Notes under the pieces: generated by a model | What the model was told of the DNA's origin: nothing | Database searches by the model: none | The model's input: the letters and a program-made list of their open reading frames with translations, nothing else | Made by a program: the position numbers and the translations under genes | Assembly: GCF_004117875.1 (NCBI RefSeq) | Contig: NZ_RAHW01000002.1 | Location: 186,001-250,000 of the forward strand | Reading direction: 5' to 3' | Source of the DNA: Geomonas oryzae | Lineage (GTDB): Bacteria > Desulfobacterota > Desulfuromonadia > Geobacterales > Geobacteraceae | DNA length: 64,000 nucleotides | In this document: positions 8,334-17,007 of the stretch, piece after piece | Numbering within the stretch: position 1 is the first letter of the stretch | Layout of the letters: the number at the start of each line of letters is the position of its first letter

Positions 8334-9809
8334 CTACTCGATGCCGCGCTCGGCCATCTCGATCGCCTTCACCACGGCCTTCGCCTTGTTCACCGTCTCC
8401 ATGTACTCGGAGGCGGGGTCGGAGTCTGCCACGATGCCGGCACCGGCCTGCAGATGCACCTTGCCGTCCTTGATGACGAGGGTCCTGATGGCGATGGCCA
8501 TGTCCATGTTGCCCGAGAAGGAGAAGTAGCCGACTGCCCCGCCGTAGACCTCGCGCCGCGCGACTTCCAGCTCGTCGATGATCTCCATGGCGCGCACCTT
8601 CGGTGCTCCCGAAAGGGTCCCGGCCGGGAAGGTGGCGCGCACCACGTCGAAGGCGTCGAAGCCCGGGGCGAGGTTCCCCTGCACGTTGGAGACGATGTGC
8701 ATCACGTGGGAGTAGCGCTCGATGACCATCAGCTCGGAGACCTTAACGCTTCCCGTGGTGCAGACGCGCCCGAGGTCGTTTCTCCCGAGATCGACCAGCA
8801 TGACGTGCTCGGCGCACTCCTTGGGGTCGGCCAGAAGGTCCCGCGCCAGCTCCTCGTCCGCGGCAGGTGTCGCACCGCGCGTACGGGTGCCGGCGATGGG
8901 GCGCAGCTCGACGAGCTCCCCCTCCTTGCGCACCATGACCTCCGGAGAGGCTCCGACCACCATGGTGTCCTCGAGACGGAGGAAAAACATGTAGGGCGAC
9001 GGGTTCAGCGTCCTCAAAACGCGGTAGATGTCGAAAGGATCGACGGTCAGCTCGCCGGAGAAGCGCTGGGAGAGCACCACCTGGATGATGTCGCCGCTTT
9101 TCACGTACTCCTTGGCGCGCGTCACCGACTGCTCGAACTCCTCGCGCTTCACGTTGGAGGTAAGTTCCACCTTCCCGGTGGCGGCTTTCTTCGGCTGCAC
9201 GGGAAGGGGCTTCTTCAGGCGCTCGATGAGCCCTTCGATTTTGCTCACCGCGTCGACGTAGGCCTTCTCGGGAGAAGTACCGCCGTCCAGATGCGCGTTG
9301 GAGACGACCTTGATCTTCTGACTCAGGCTGTCGAAGATGATCATGGTGTCGGTGATGATGAAGTAGGCGTCGTAGGTGTCGATGAGCCTCGGGTTGCTGT
9401 CCGGCAGGGTCTCGAAATGGCGCACCGCATCGTACCCCAAATATCCTACGGCGCCCCCGAAGAACCTCGGGATCCCGGCCACCTCGACCGGCTGATAACG
9501 GGCCATGTAGTCGCGGACGTAGTTTAGCGGATCGGTTACCTCGACGCGGCTCACCGCACCCCCCTCCACGATCTCGACCCAGTTGTCCTTGCCGCGAATC
9601 ACCACGGCCGGCGACGAGCCAAGGAAGGTGTAGCGCCCCCACTTCTCCCCCCCCTCGATACTCTCGAGCAGAAAACCGAAACGGCCGTCGTCGATCTTCT
9701 TGAAGGCACCTACCGGAGTGTCCAGGTCGGCCAGGATCTCACGGTAGACCGGAATCAGGTTGCCTTGTGCGGACAGGGTCTGGAACGAAGCGAAATCGGG
9801 GAAATACAT
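8334..9809 (-). CDS. trpE: Anthranilate synthase component I
   Basis: Makes anthranilate from chorismate with ammonia delivered by TrpG. It has 491 residues. The N-terminal domain includes LLESIEGGEKWGRYTFLG, a form of the tryptophan feedback site (LLES). The chorismate-binding domain carries PSPYMFFLRLED, RPIAGTRTRGAT, DLGRNDLGRV, TFPAGTLSGAPKVRAMEIIDELE and GAGIVADSDP. The start follows AAGGAGCCCC. It has its own promoter and terminator and is separated from trpG by three regulatory genes, unlike the contiguous trpEGDC order found in many bacteria. Confidence 0.97.
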   Translation of the reverse strand: MYFPDFASFQTLSAQGNLIPVYREILADLDTPVGAFKKIDDGRFGFLLESIEGGEKWGRYTFLGSSPAVVIRGKDNWVEIVEGGAVSRVEVTDPLNYVRDYMARYQPVEVAGIPRFFGGAVGYLGYDAVRHFETLPDSNPRLIDTYDAYFIITDTMIIFDSLSQKIKVVSNAHLDGGTSPEKAYVDAVSKIEGLIERLKKPLPVQPKKAATGKVELTSNVKREEFEQSVTRAKEYVKSGDIIQVVLSQRFSGELTVDPFDIYRVLRTLNPSPYMFFLRLEDTMVVGASPEVMVRKEGELVELRPIAGTRTRGATPAADEELARDLLADPKECAEHVMLVDLGRNDLGRVCTTGSVKVSELMVIERYSHVMHIVSNVQGNLAPGFDAFDVVRATFPAGTLSGAPKVRAMEIIDELEVARREVYGGAVGYFSFSGNMDMAIAIRTLVIKDGKVHLQAGAGIVADSDPASEYMETVNKAKAVVKAIEMAERGIE

Positions 9810-9881
9810 GGGGCTCCTTGTTGCGCTGCGAGGTGTTTGGTGGGGCTATCCCCTTGCCGGGCAAAGAGTTTTAGCCCGACC

Positions 9882-9910
9882 TTATTAACATAGCTGGGAA
9901 ATGGTGTCAA
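9882..9910 (-). promoter_or_regulatory. Strong sigma-70-type promoter for trpE
   Basis: On the minus strand TTGACA is followed by a 17-base spacer and TAATAA. The predicted start lies near 9875, leaving a leader of about 65 bases with no obvious tryptophan-rich leader peptide. The element also sits just upstream of the divergent exonuclease gene. Confidence 0.7.
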
Positions 9911-9942
9911 GAAACGGGGGACTCTGGTAGAATCTGTTGCTA

Positions 9943-11004
9943 ATGAAAACCGTGCCGGTACTGAACACAATTAAAAAGCGCCTTTCGGCCTTCGCCCTGA
10001 AGGTGGTCGACCTGATCGTCCGCTTCAAGCGCGCGACGGAGAAGATGTTCCTCTCCTGGGACAAGTGGGTGAAACCGGAGGGGAGCATCGCACGGGAGAA
10101 GCTCCTCTCGCGTTTCCCGCGCTACCTTAAGGAGCCTGCCGGAAGCGTGCGCTGCGGCGAGGGGTGGTATGAGCTTGTATGGGACCTCTGCACCGCCATC
10201 GAGGCGATGGAGCACCTCGGCATGCCGCGCATCGGGCACTTCAAGGCCGAGGAGCGCCTGGGGGGGCTCTTGGTCCGGGTGGAGTCCGGTTCCTTCATCG
10301 TGAAGGAGCTAGCTCGGGATGCGGAGCACAGGGCGGCCGCAATCTGCGAGGAGTGCGGCGAACCGGGATCGCTTCAGTTGGGCCACGGTTTCGCGAAGAC
10401 GCTCTGTCCGTTGCACGCGGCGCAGCGCAGGCCCCATAAGGCGAAGAGCGTCCCCATTCCCGCAAACCTCGCCACCCAAAGACCGAAGCTACTTTTCCTG
10501 GACACCGAGTTCACCGATTTCGATTATCCGCAGTTGATCAGCATAGCCCTGGTCGCCGAGAGCGGCGAGAGCTATTACGCCGAACTGGAAAACGGATGGA
10601 GCCGCGAGGGGTGCTCCGCTTTCGTGGTCGAGAAGGTGCTGCCGCAATTGACCGGCGGCGAATTCTTCCAGGAAAGCGGCTACGCGGCGCGCCGGTTGGG
10701 CGCATGGCTCGCCGGTTTCGGTGTCCCGGTACGCGTAGTGACCGATGCGCCGGGGTACGACTGGGTGCTCATGCTTGAGCTTTTGCATCACGAACTCCCC
10801 CCCAACCTCTACCCCACCCCGCTCAATTTCTACAGCGAGAGCCTTCCCGAACTGCGCCCGATCCTGAAGCAGGCCCACGACGACGCCTTAAGCGATCTTT
10901 CGCCGCACCACGCCCTGCACGACGCCGAGGCGCTGCGCGAGGCGTGGGAGGTGATGAAAGAGCACCTCCACCCAGCCATCCTGCGACAGTACCTCAAACT
11001 TTGA
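9943..11004 (+). CDS. DEDDh-type 3'-5' exonuclease-like protein with zinc-finger-like insert
   Basis: About 353 residues. The C-terminal half has an RNase H-like exonuclease fold: LLFLDTEFTDFD (acidic pair, about 187-192), VVTDAPGYDW, and HHALHDAEALRE near residue 325, a DEDDh set similar to the Rv2179c-like 3'-5' exoribonuclease family. In the middle, CEEC (about 135-138) and CPLH (about 155-158) form a likely zinc site. The N-terminal 120 residues, basic then amphipathic, were not recognised. The start is uncertain: the ATG at 9943 has a poor ribosome site and a TTG lies at 9937. It is divergent from trpE and alone. Substrate unknown. Confidence 0.7.
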   Translation: MKTVPVLNTIKKRLSAFALKVVDLIVRFKRATEKMFLSWDKWVKPEGSIAREKLLSRFPRYLKEPAGSVRCGEGWYELVWDLCTAIEAMEHLGMPRIGHFKAEERLGGLLVRVESGSFIVKELARDAEHRAAAICEECGEPGSLQLGHGFAKTLCPLHAAQRRPHKAKSVPIPANLATQRPKLLFLDTEFTDFDYPQLISIALVAESGESYYAELENGWSREGCSAFVVEKVLPQLTGGEFFQESGYAARRLGAWLAGFGVPVRVVTDAPGYDWVLMLELLHHELPPNLYPTPLNFYSESLPELRPILKQAHDDALSDLSPHHALHDAEALREAWEVMKEHLHPAILRQYLKL

Positions 11005-11039
11005 AAATACGGTGCAGGCTTCAGTGCCGGCGCCTGCGC

Positions 11040-11315
11040 GATAACGTCATCCCTTTCGCGGATAGCGTTGGCGGGGACCCAAATAGCGCTATCCCCGCCC
11101 AGATAAGCTTATTCTGCCGCGAATAGTGTTATTCCCGCTCCCAATAAGCTTATTGGCCGGCGAATAGTGTTATTCCGTCACAGATAAGCTTATTTCCTCG
11201 GCGAATAGTGTTATTCCGTCGCGGATAAGCTTATTTCGCCGCGAATAGTGTTATTCCCGGCCGGATAACGCTATTCGGCCGCGAATAGTGTTATTGCGTC
11301 CAGGATGACGTTAAC
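11040..11315. repeat. Phased array of about 14 palindromic 12-bp cores, about 20.3-bp period
   Basis: Cores start at 11040, 11061, 11082, 11102, 11122, 11143, 11163, 11183, 11204, 11224, 11244, 11264, 11284 and 11304. Spacings are 20 or 21 bases throughout. From the fourth unit two cores alternate: GATAAGCTTATT (11102, 11143 with A first, 11183, 11224) and AATAGTGTTATT (11122, 11163, 11204, 11244, 11284). The third unit, AATAGCGCTATC, is nearly the perfect palindrome of the second type. Units 1, 2, 12 and 14 are degenerate. The GC-rich 8-9-base linkers vary, while the cores are kept. The period equals two helical turns, so all cores face one side of the DNA. Confidence 0.92.
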
Positions 11316-11339
11316 CTGCGGCGGCGGGACGAACCGGAA

Positions 11340-11434
11340 CACAGAGGACACCGAGGAAAAGCCAAGTCCCACACAGAGGAACCGCATTAAGCGGGTTTTT
11401 ATACCGTTAAGGCCTTTCCTCGGTGCCCTCTGTG
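11340..11434. repeat. CACAGAGG-type dispersed inverted repeat
   Basis: Left arm 11340-11363 and right arm 11411-11434 are complementary over 24 bases with two mismatches. Further CACAGAGG and CCTCTGTG copies lie inside and just to the right. Repeats of this kind are scattered in many genomes and often yield spurious YHRGHGG-type peptides. The inner loop holds CCGCATTAAGCGG followed by GTTTTT, which could terminate plus-strand transcription from the exonuclease gene. Confidence 0.75.
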
Positions 11435-11484
11435 CACCTCCGTGACCTCTGTGGTAAAGCTTTTCCTTTTTTTCCTCCCGCCCC

Positions 11485-11513
11485 TTGAAATCCGCACCCG
11501 CAATGCTTATGTT
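11485..11513 (+). promoter_or_regulatory. htpG promoter
   Basis: TTGAAA, a 17-base spacer and TATGTT fit a sigma-70 promoter. The -35 is embedded in CCCCTTGAAA, which also fits the CTTGAAA -35 of heat-shock sigma factors, but no CCCCAT-like -10 at the correct distance was found, so sigma-32 control is only possible. The htpG ribosome site AAAGGAG is at 11537-11543. Confidence 0.55.
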
Positions 11514-11554
11514 CCGTCGAGCACCCACTCAAGCACAAAGGAGACCACGAAGAC

Positions 11555-13489
11555 ATGGCCAAAACCGTCAAGAAGTTCGAGACCGAGGTCCAGCAGCTTT
11601 TGGACCTGGTGATCCACTCCCTCTACTCCAACAAGGAGATCTTCCTCAGGGAGCTTATCTCTAACGCATCTGACGCGATCGACAAGATAAAGTTCGAGTC
11701 CCACTCCAACATGGAACTGCTGGAGGGGAATGCCGACTGGAAGATAAAGCTGCACGCCGACAAGGAGGCCGGCACCCTCACCATCACCGACAACGGCATC
11801 GGCATGAGCATGGACGAGGTGGCCGACAACATCGGCACCATCGCCAAGTCCGGCACCAAGAGCTTCGTGGCCGCCCTCAAGGAAAAGAACCTTTCCGAGA
11901 ACCCGGAACTGATCGGCCAGTTCGGCGTTGGCTTCTACGCCTCCTTCATGGTCGCCGACAAGGTGGAGCTGACCACCCGCAAGGCGGGCGAAAAGCAGTA
12001 CGGCTGTCGCTGGGAATCGGCCGGCGACGGCTCCTACTCCATCGAGGAGGTCGAGAAGGAGACGCGCGGCACCGAGATCGTGCTGCACCTCAAAGACGAC
12101 ATGAAGGAGTTCCTCGACGAGTGGAAGATCCGCTCCATCGTGAAGAAGTACTCCGACTACGTGCAGTACCCGGTTGTCATGGACGTGACCCGTACCGAGC
12201 CGATTAAGGACCAGGACGGCAACGTCATCGAGGGTGGCGGCACCATCGAGAAAACCGCAGAAGAGACCTTGAACTCCATGAAGGCGATCTGGACCCGCCC
12301 GAAGAGCGAGATCACCGAGGAGGAGTACGAGGAGTTCTACAAGCACATCTCCCACGACTACGACAAGCCGCTCTCCACCATCCACTACTCGGCCGAGGGG
12401 GTGAGCGAGTTCAAGTCCATCGTCTACATCCCGTCGCACAAGCCCTACGACCTCTTCCTGCGCGACCACAAAAAGGGCGTGCACCTCTACGTGAAACGGG
12501 TCTACATCACCGACAACTGCGAGGCGCTCCTCCCGGACTACCTCCGTTTCATCAAGGGTGTGGTCGACTCGGCGGACCTGCCGCTCAACGTCTCCCGCGA
12601 GATCCTGCAGGAGGACGTGCAGATCAAACGCATCCAGAAGTCGCTTGTCGGCAAGATCCTATCCACCCTCTCCGAGATGAAGGAGAAGAACATCGACGAC
12701 TACCTGAAGTTCTACGGCGAGTTCGGCCCGGTGCTGAAGGAAGGGATCCACTTCGACTACGCCAACAAGGAGAAGCTGCAGGACCTCCTCCTCTTCGAGA
12801 GCTCCAAGACCGAGAAAGGGAAGTTCGTATCGCTAAAGGAGTACGTCGAGCGCATGCCCGAAGGACAGAAGGAGATCTACTTCATCACCGGCATGTCGCG
12901 CGAGTCCGTTGAGAACTCCCCCTACATGGAGGCCCTGCGCAAGAAGGACTACGAGGTCCTCTACATGACCGACCCGGTCGACGAGTGGGTGGTGCAGGCG
13001 ATCAACGAGTACCAGGAAAAACACCTGAAGGCGATCGACAGGGGCGACCTCGAGCTGGACAGCGAGGAGGAAAAGAAGGAGAAAGAGGCGAAGAAGGAGG
13101 AGGCCAAGAAGGAGTTCGGCAGCATCCTCGACTTCATCCAGGAAACGCTCAAGGATAGGGTCAAGGAGGTACGTCTCTCCTCCCGTCTCACCGAGAGCGC
13201 CTGCTGCCTGGTGGCGGACGAAATGGGGCTGAACGCCAACATGGAGAAGATCCTGAAGGCGATGAACCAGGAAGTGCCGGAAGCGAAAAGGATCCTCGAG
13301 TTAAACCCCGAGCACCAGATCATGCAGGTGATGACCGCCATGTACGAGAAGGACAAGTCGAACCCGAAACTCGCCGACTACAGCGAGCTCCTCTTCGACC
13401 AGGCCCTTCTGACCGAAGGCTCCCCGATCAAGGACCCGCTCCGTTTCACCAGGCTCGTGAGCGAGCTCATGGTGGTCGGCGGCAAGTAG
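11555..13489 (+). CDS. htpG: Molecular chaperone HtpG (Hsp90)
   Basis: A cytosolic ATP-dependent chaperone of 644 residues, normal for bacterial Hsp90. The N-terminal GHKL ATPase shows [35 protein letters not shown] and [17 protein letters not shown]. The middle domain has [19 protein letters not shown] and [13 protein letters not shown] with the catalytic-loop arginine. The C-terminal dimerisation domain follows a charged stretch rich in Lys and Glu near residues 505-525. Monocistronic, with its own promoter and a strong terminator. Confidence 0.98.
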   Translation: MAKTVKKFETEVQQLLDLVIHSLYSNKEIFLRELISNASDAIDKIKFESHSNMELLEGNADWKIKLHADKEAGTLTITDNGIGMSMDEVADNIGTIAKSGTKSFVAALKEKNLSENPELIGQFGVGFYASFMVADKVELTTRKAGEKQYGCRWESAGDGSYSIEEVEKETRGTEIVLHLKDDMKEFLDEWKIRSIVKKYSDYVQYPVVMDVTRTEPIKDQDGNVIEGGGTIEKTAEETLNSMKAIWTRPKSEITEEEYEEFYKHISHDYDKPLSTIHYSAEGVSEFKSIVYIPSHKPYDLFLRDHKKGVHLYVKRVYITDNCEALLPDYLRFIKGVVDSADLPLNVSREILQEDVQIKRIQKSLVGKILSTLSEMKEKNIDDYLKFYGEFGPVLKEGIHFDYANKEKLQDLLLFESSKTEKGKFVSLKEYVERMPEGQKEIYFITGMSRESVENSPYMEALRKKDYEVLYMTDPVDEWVVQAINEYQEKHLKAIDRGDLELDSEEEKKEKEAKKEEAKKEFGSILDFIQETLKDRVKEVRLSSRLTESACCLVADEMGLNANMEKILKAMNQEVPEAKRILELNPEHQIMQVMTAMYEKDKSNPKLADYSELLFDQALLTEGSPIKDPLRFTRLVSELMVVGGK

Positions 13490-13512
13490 GCGGCAACGCA
13501 CTACGTATGACG

Positions 13513-13545
13513 AAAGCCGGGAGGTATTTAGCCTCCCGGCTTTTT
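13513..13545 (+). terminator. Rho-independent terminator of htpG
   Basis: A 12-bp stem, AAAGCCGGGAGG facing CCTCCCGGCTTT, with a 7-base loop and a T5 tail, starts 24 bases after the htpG stop. Confidence 0.9.
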
Positions 13546-13624
13546 ATTTCTTCAAGTACCAATAAGCAAATCCGCCATATCCCCGGCGTTGTCCGGTTTG
13601 GCGTTTGCACCAGCTTGTTTCAAC

Positions 13625-13765
13625 TACATCCGCCTCTCCCTCGCCCTCCGGGAGAGGGGCGGGGTGAGGGAGTCGCCTACGAAGAAAGAGTGTTGCATGC
13701 GGCAGCGCCCTCACCCGGCCTACGGCCACCCTCTCCCGAAGGGAGAGGGGCGCTGGCAAAAAGCG
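13625..13765. repeat. CCCTCTCCC-type dispersed inverted repeat, two facing copies
   Basis: Two copies of a GC-rich element (GGGAGAGGGGCGGGGTGAGGG, 13649-13670 region, and its inverted counterpart GCCCTCACCC...CCCTCTCCC at 13710-13757) face each other. A related copy lies at 49461-49496. Elements of this form are widespread between genes in proteobacteria. The rest of the 13546-13801 gap holds nothing else recognisable. Confidence 0.7.
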
Positions 13766-13801
13766 GAATTGGTTGATGCAAAAACTAAATCGGACGACGG
13801 T

Positions 13802-16800
13802 TTACTCCCCCAGCACTCCCCGCAGCGTCCTGCTCATCTCGCTCACACGATACGGCTTTTGGATGAACCCGGAAGGCCCGGCACCTGCGAACTTCATGGT
13901 GACCTCCTGCTCGTTGTAGCCGCTTGAGATGACCACCTTCACATCGGGCTGCAACTCCCGCAGAGCCCGGAAGGTTTGTTCGCCGTCCAGATTGGGCATG
14001 GTGAGGTCCAGGAGTACGCAGACGATCTCCTCTTTATGCCGGCGATAAATTTCAAGCGCCTCCTGTCCGTCGCAGGCGACCAGCACGCTGAACCCCATGG
14101 TCTCGAGCATGTCGCGCCCGAGCCCCCGGATGCTCTCCTCGTCGTCGGCGAGCAGGACGGTGCCGCACCCCCGCCAGAGGGGACCAAGATCGGCAAGCTC
14201 GTGGTGATCGGCATCCCCCTCCACGCAAGGGAGCAGTAGGCGGAAGGTACTCCCCCTCCCCTTTTCGCTGTAGACCTTGATGGCACCGTGGTGCGCCCTC
14301 ACGATCCCGAGAACCGCTGCCATGCCGAGTCCGCGTCCCGTGAACTTGGTGGTGAAAAATGGATCGAAGATCCTGGGTATCACCTCGCGGTCCATGCCGC
14401 AGCCGTTGTCGGAAACTTCGAGCACCACGTAGTCCCCTTCGGGGAGCCGGTCATCGATCCACGATTCGGAGAGGTACGCGCGGTCGCAGTAAAAGCGCTT
14501 GGTGCTGATGACGATCATGCCGTTGGCGTCGCCCACCGCTTCGCTCGCGTTGAGCACGAGGTTTAAAACGACCTGTCGCAGTTGCGTCGCGTCGCCGCTT
14601 ACCGGCGGGAGTTCCGGCGCGAAGTCGTAGCGCAGCATCACCTTCTTGGAGATGGAGACCTCGAGCATCTGCCCCATCTCCTGCACCAGCCGGGTCATGT
14701 CGAGTTTCTCGATGACGAACTTACCTCTGCCCGAATAAGCGAGCATCTGCCGGGCGAGGTCGGCGGCACGGCTTGCGGCCTGCTCTATCTGGGTCAGGTT
14801 TTCGCAGGCTGGCGCATCGGGCGCCATCCGCATCAGCGCCAGGTCGGCGTTGCCGAGGATCACCATTAAAATGTTGTTGAAGTCGTGGGCGATACCTCCC
14901 GCCAGCACCCCGAGGCTCTCGAGTTTCTGTACGTGGAGCATCTGGGATTCGATCAGTCGCTTCTCCTGTTCAAGGCGTTTGCGCTCGGTCATGTCCACGG
15001 CGATGAACATCAAGTGGTGTTTTCCCTCCACCTCGAAACGCGACAGGAAGCATTCCACTTGAAGCTGTTTTCCGAACGAGGATGTCGTATCGATCTCGAT
15101 ACTCCTCGTCTGGCCGTCTGAGAGCACAAGCTCGGCTGCAACACGCATCCCGGCCTCCCAGGAGGGAACCTCCCGGAAATTCTGACTGAGCAGCAGCTGC
15201 ACGGTCCCGCCGGCCAGATCCGCCGCCGCCTGGTTCGCCTTCACGCAGGCGCCGCTCTCCCCTTCGTAGACGAGAATAGCGGTGGGAGAGGAAGCAAGCA
15301 GCGATTCGAGCATGGCGAGAGCCCGGTCGCGCGCCTCCTCGATCATCTTTCTCTCGGTGATGTTGTCGTACACGCCGAGTATGCCGGTCACGGTCCCCGT
15401 ATCGTCGCACAGGGGAACCTTGGTCGTATCCACCCACAGGCGCCGACCGCTCGCCTGCAACTGCTGCTCTATGATGTGGTACTTGGGACGGTTGCTATCC
15501 ATGACGGTGCGGTCGTCGTTGCGGTAAGCGTCGCTCTCCTCCCGCATCCAGGGGAGGTCGTAATCGCGCTTGCCGGCGATCAGCTCCGGGTCGTCCAGTC
15601 CGGCCGCTTTGGCGAAGACGATGTTGCACCCCTGGTAGATGCTGTCGCGGTCCTTCCAGAAAACGAACTGGGGGATGGTGTTGATGATCTGGGCGAGCAT
15701 GTTGCGCCCGCGGCGCAGTTCCTCTTCCGCGCGCTCCCTAACGGCGAGCTCCAGTTTCAGTTTTTCGTTGGTGAGACGTTGCGCCTCGGTTCTCTCTGCA
15801 ACCCTCACCTCGAGCTCTTCCCTCGCCAGTCGTTGTTCTTCCTCGGCCTGCAACTGGCGCCGCAAACGCAGATAGATAACGCGGGACATCGCGGTGGTGA
15901 CCATAAGGAACAGCACGACAAGCGACATGATCTGCGTGAGCTCGCGGTACCAGCGGGCCAGGATCTCATCAGGAAGCAAAGCGATGCTGACGTACATGGG
16001 ATAACGGCCGACCTTGCTGAAGGCAACGAGCCGCGGCGTACCGTCGTTGGTCCGCTCGGCATAGTAGGTATCGGTCGACATCCCCTTGGCGATGCGCTTT
16101 TGCATCTCGGAGGAAGCGGGCTTGCGTCCGAGGTCGGTGCTGACCGGAAGCTGCTGCGGAAAGCGCAGGATCAATCCGAGAGACTCGTCCCGCAGCGTGA
16201 TGCGCCCCCTCGCACCGACGTCGATGGTCGAGAGCATGTTCCGTATCTTCTCCAGGGGGATGGCGCAGTAAACGACTCCTGCGAAAGCACCGTTCGGGCC
16301 GGAAACCCTACGGGCGAGGATGACCACCCATTTGCCGCTGATGAGCCCCAGTACCGGCTTGGAAATGACCAACGCAGCCTGCGGGGTGTCGCGCAACTTG
16401 ATGAAATAATCGCGCTCCGCAACGCTCTTGTTCGAGCCGGGCTCGACTCCGGTGCCGTAGAGGATGTCCCCATTGCCGTCGGCCATGCGTATGCTGTCCA
16501 GGGCCGGGACCCGGGTATGCTGCGCGATGATGAAAGCGTTCAGGGCGTCCGTGGAAATCCCGCCCTGCCGATGCTGCCGTTCGGCTTCGTCCACAACGCT
16601 GAGAAGCGCGATGTCCGCGGCGTCGAAAACGCCGGAGATACTGTAGACGAGCATCTGGGTGAGGTTGCGCCCCTGGGTTGCCGCGTTGCGCAGGTACTGG
16701 TCCCGACTTTGGCGCAAGGTCACCGTCCCCAAAACGATGACGAAGAGGTTGACGGCAAGAACCAGTGCAACGGTACGCGCCATCAGCGTAGTCCCCGATG

Positions 16801-16831
16801 TTTTTGTTGTTTCCGGCAGCGCACTGCGCAT
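13802..16831 (-). CDS. Membrane hybrid histidine kinase, dCache-PAS-PAS-HisKA-HATPase-REC
   Basis: A 1009-residue sensor. TM1 is about residues 15-38. A periplasmic double-Cache-type region of about 250 residues follows, and TM2 is about 297-318. Two PAS domains come next (FVFWKDRDSIYQG and ILVYEGESGACVKAN regions). The HisKA H-box is in GGIAHDFNNIL, HATPase has SDNGCGMD and GRGLGMAAVLG, and the C-terminal receiver has its aspartate in CVLLDLTMPNLDG. The ligand is unknown; dCache domains usually bind small amino- or organic acids. The start follows CTGGAG. Alone between htpG and the MshEN-REC gene. Confidence 0.9.
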   Translation of the reverse strand: MRSALPETTKTSGTTLMARTVALVLAVNLFVIVLGTVTLRQSRDQYLRNAATQGRNLTQMLVYSISGVFDAADIALLSVVDEAERQHRQGGISTDALNAFIIAQHTRVPALDSIRMADGNGDILYGTGVEPGSNKSVAERDYFIKLRDTPQAALVISKPVLGLISGKWVVILARRVSGPNGAFAGVVYCAIPLEKIRNMLSTIDVGARGRITLRDESLGLILRFPQQLPVSTDLGRKPASSEMQKRIAKGMSTDTYYAERTNDGTPRLVAFSKVGRYPMYVSIALLPDEILARWYRELTQIMSLVVLFLMVTTAMSRVIYLRLRRQLQAEEEQRLAREELEVRVAERTEAQRLTNEKLKLELAVRERAEEELRRGRNMLAQIINTIPQFVFWKDRDSIYQGCNIVFAKAAGLDDPELIAGKRDYDLPWMREESDAYRNDDRTVMDSNRPKYHIIEQQLQASGRRLWVDTTKVPLCDDTGTVTGILGVYDNITERKMIEEARDRALAMLESLLASSPTAILVYEGESGACVKANQAAADLAGGTVQLLLSQNFREVPSWEAGMRVAAELVLSDGQTRSIEIDTTSSFGKQLQVECFLSRFEVEGKHHLMFIAVDMTERKRLEQEKRLIESQMLHVQKLESLGVLAGGIAHDFNNILMVILGNADLALMRMAPDAPACENLTQIEQAASRAADLARQMLAYSGRGKFVIEKLDMTRLVQEMGQMLEVSISKKVMLRYDFAPELPPVSGDATQLRQVVLNLVLNASEAVGDANGMIVISTKRFYCDRAYLSESWIDDRLPEGDYVVLEVSDNGCGMDREVIPRIFDPFFTTKFTGRGLGMAAVLGIVRAHHGAIKVYSEKGRGSTFRLLLPCVEGDADHHELADLGPLWRGCGTVLLADDEESIRGLGRDMLETMGFSVLVACDGQEALEIYRRHKEEIVCVLLDLTMPNLDGEQTFRALRELQPDVKVVISSGYNEQEVTMKFAGAGPSGFIQKPYRVSEMSRTLRGVLGE

Positions 16832-16969
16832 ATCTGATCTCCAGCGGTCTGGACGTCAACTCGTTAACCGGCCGTACGAAGCGCGCACGGCGGCGGTACT
16901 TACCGGTACCTTATCGGCACAGCGCAATAATTTCATTAGTTGAATTGGGATATGAGGAAAAGAGGAAGA

Positions 16970-16993
16970 GACGGCCGTCGTAAAACGGCCGTC
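16970..16993 (-). terminator. Hairpin downstream of the MshEN-REC gene
   Basis: GACGGCCGT faces ACGGCCGTC over a 6-base loop, 14 bases past the stop codon. On the minus strand it is followed by TCTTCCTCTTTTCC, a broken T-tract, so termination is plausible but not certain. Confidence 0.45.
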
Positions 16994-17007
16994 CGGAAAG
17001 GAAGGGA

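Larger units (their letters stand above)
11005..11554. other. 550-base noncoding interval between exonuclease gene and htpG
   Basis: No credible gene. From left to right it holds the phased palindrome array (11040-11315), a large imperfect inverted repeat of the CACAGAGG type (11340-11434), and the htpG promoter (11485-11513). A small frame on the minus strand, 11271-11528, is a translation of the repeat, not a gene. Confidence 0.85.

Noticed and set aside
9810-9881. Tryptophan attenuator leader for trpE
   Set aside because: The short leader has no start codon followed by tandem Trp codons and no competing terminator hairpin.
11040-11315. CRISPR array
   Set aside because: The repeated units are 12-bp palindromes with 8-9-bp GC-rich linkers; CRISPR repeats and spacers are each over 20 bp, and no cas gene is near.
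11271-11528. Minus-strand 85-residue protein
   Set aside because: Its peptide (YHRGHGG type) is a translation of the CACAGAGG dispersed repeat and of the palindrome array; no ribosome site.
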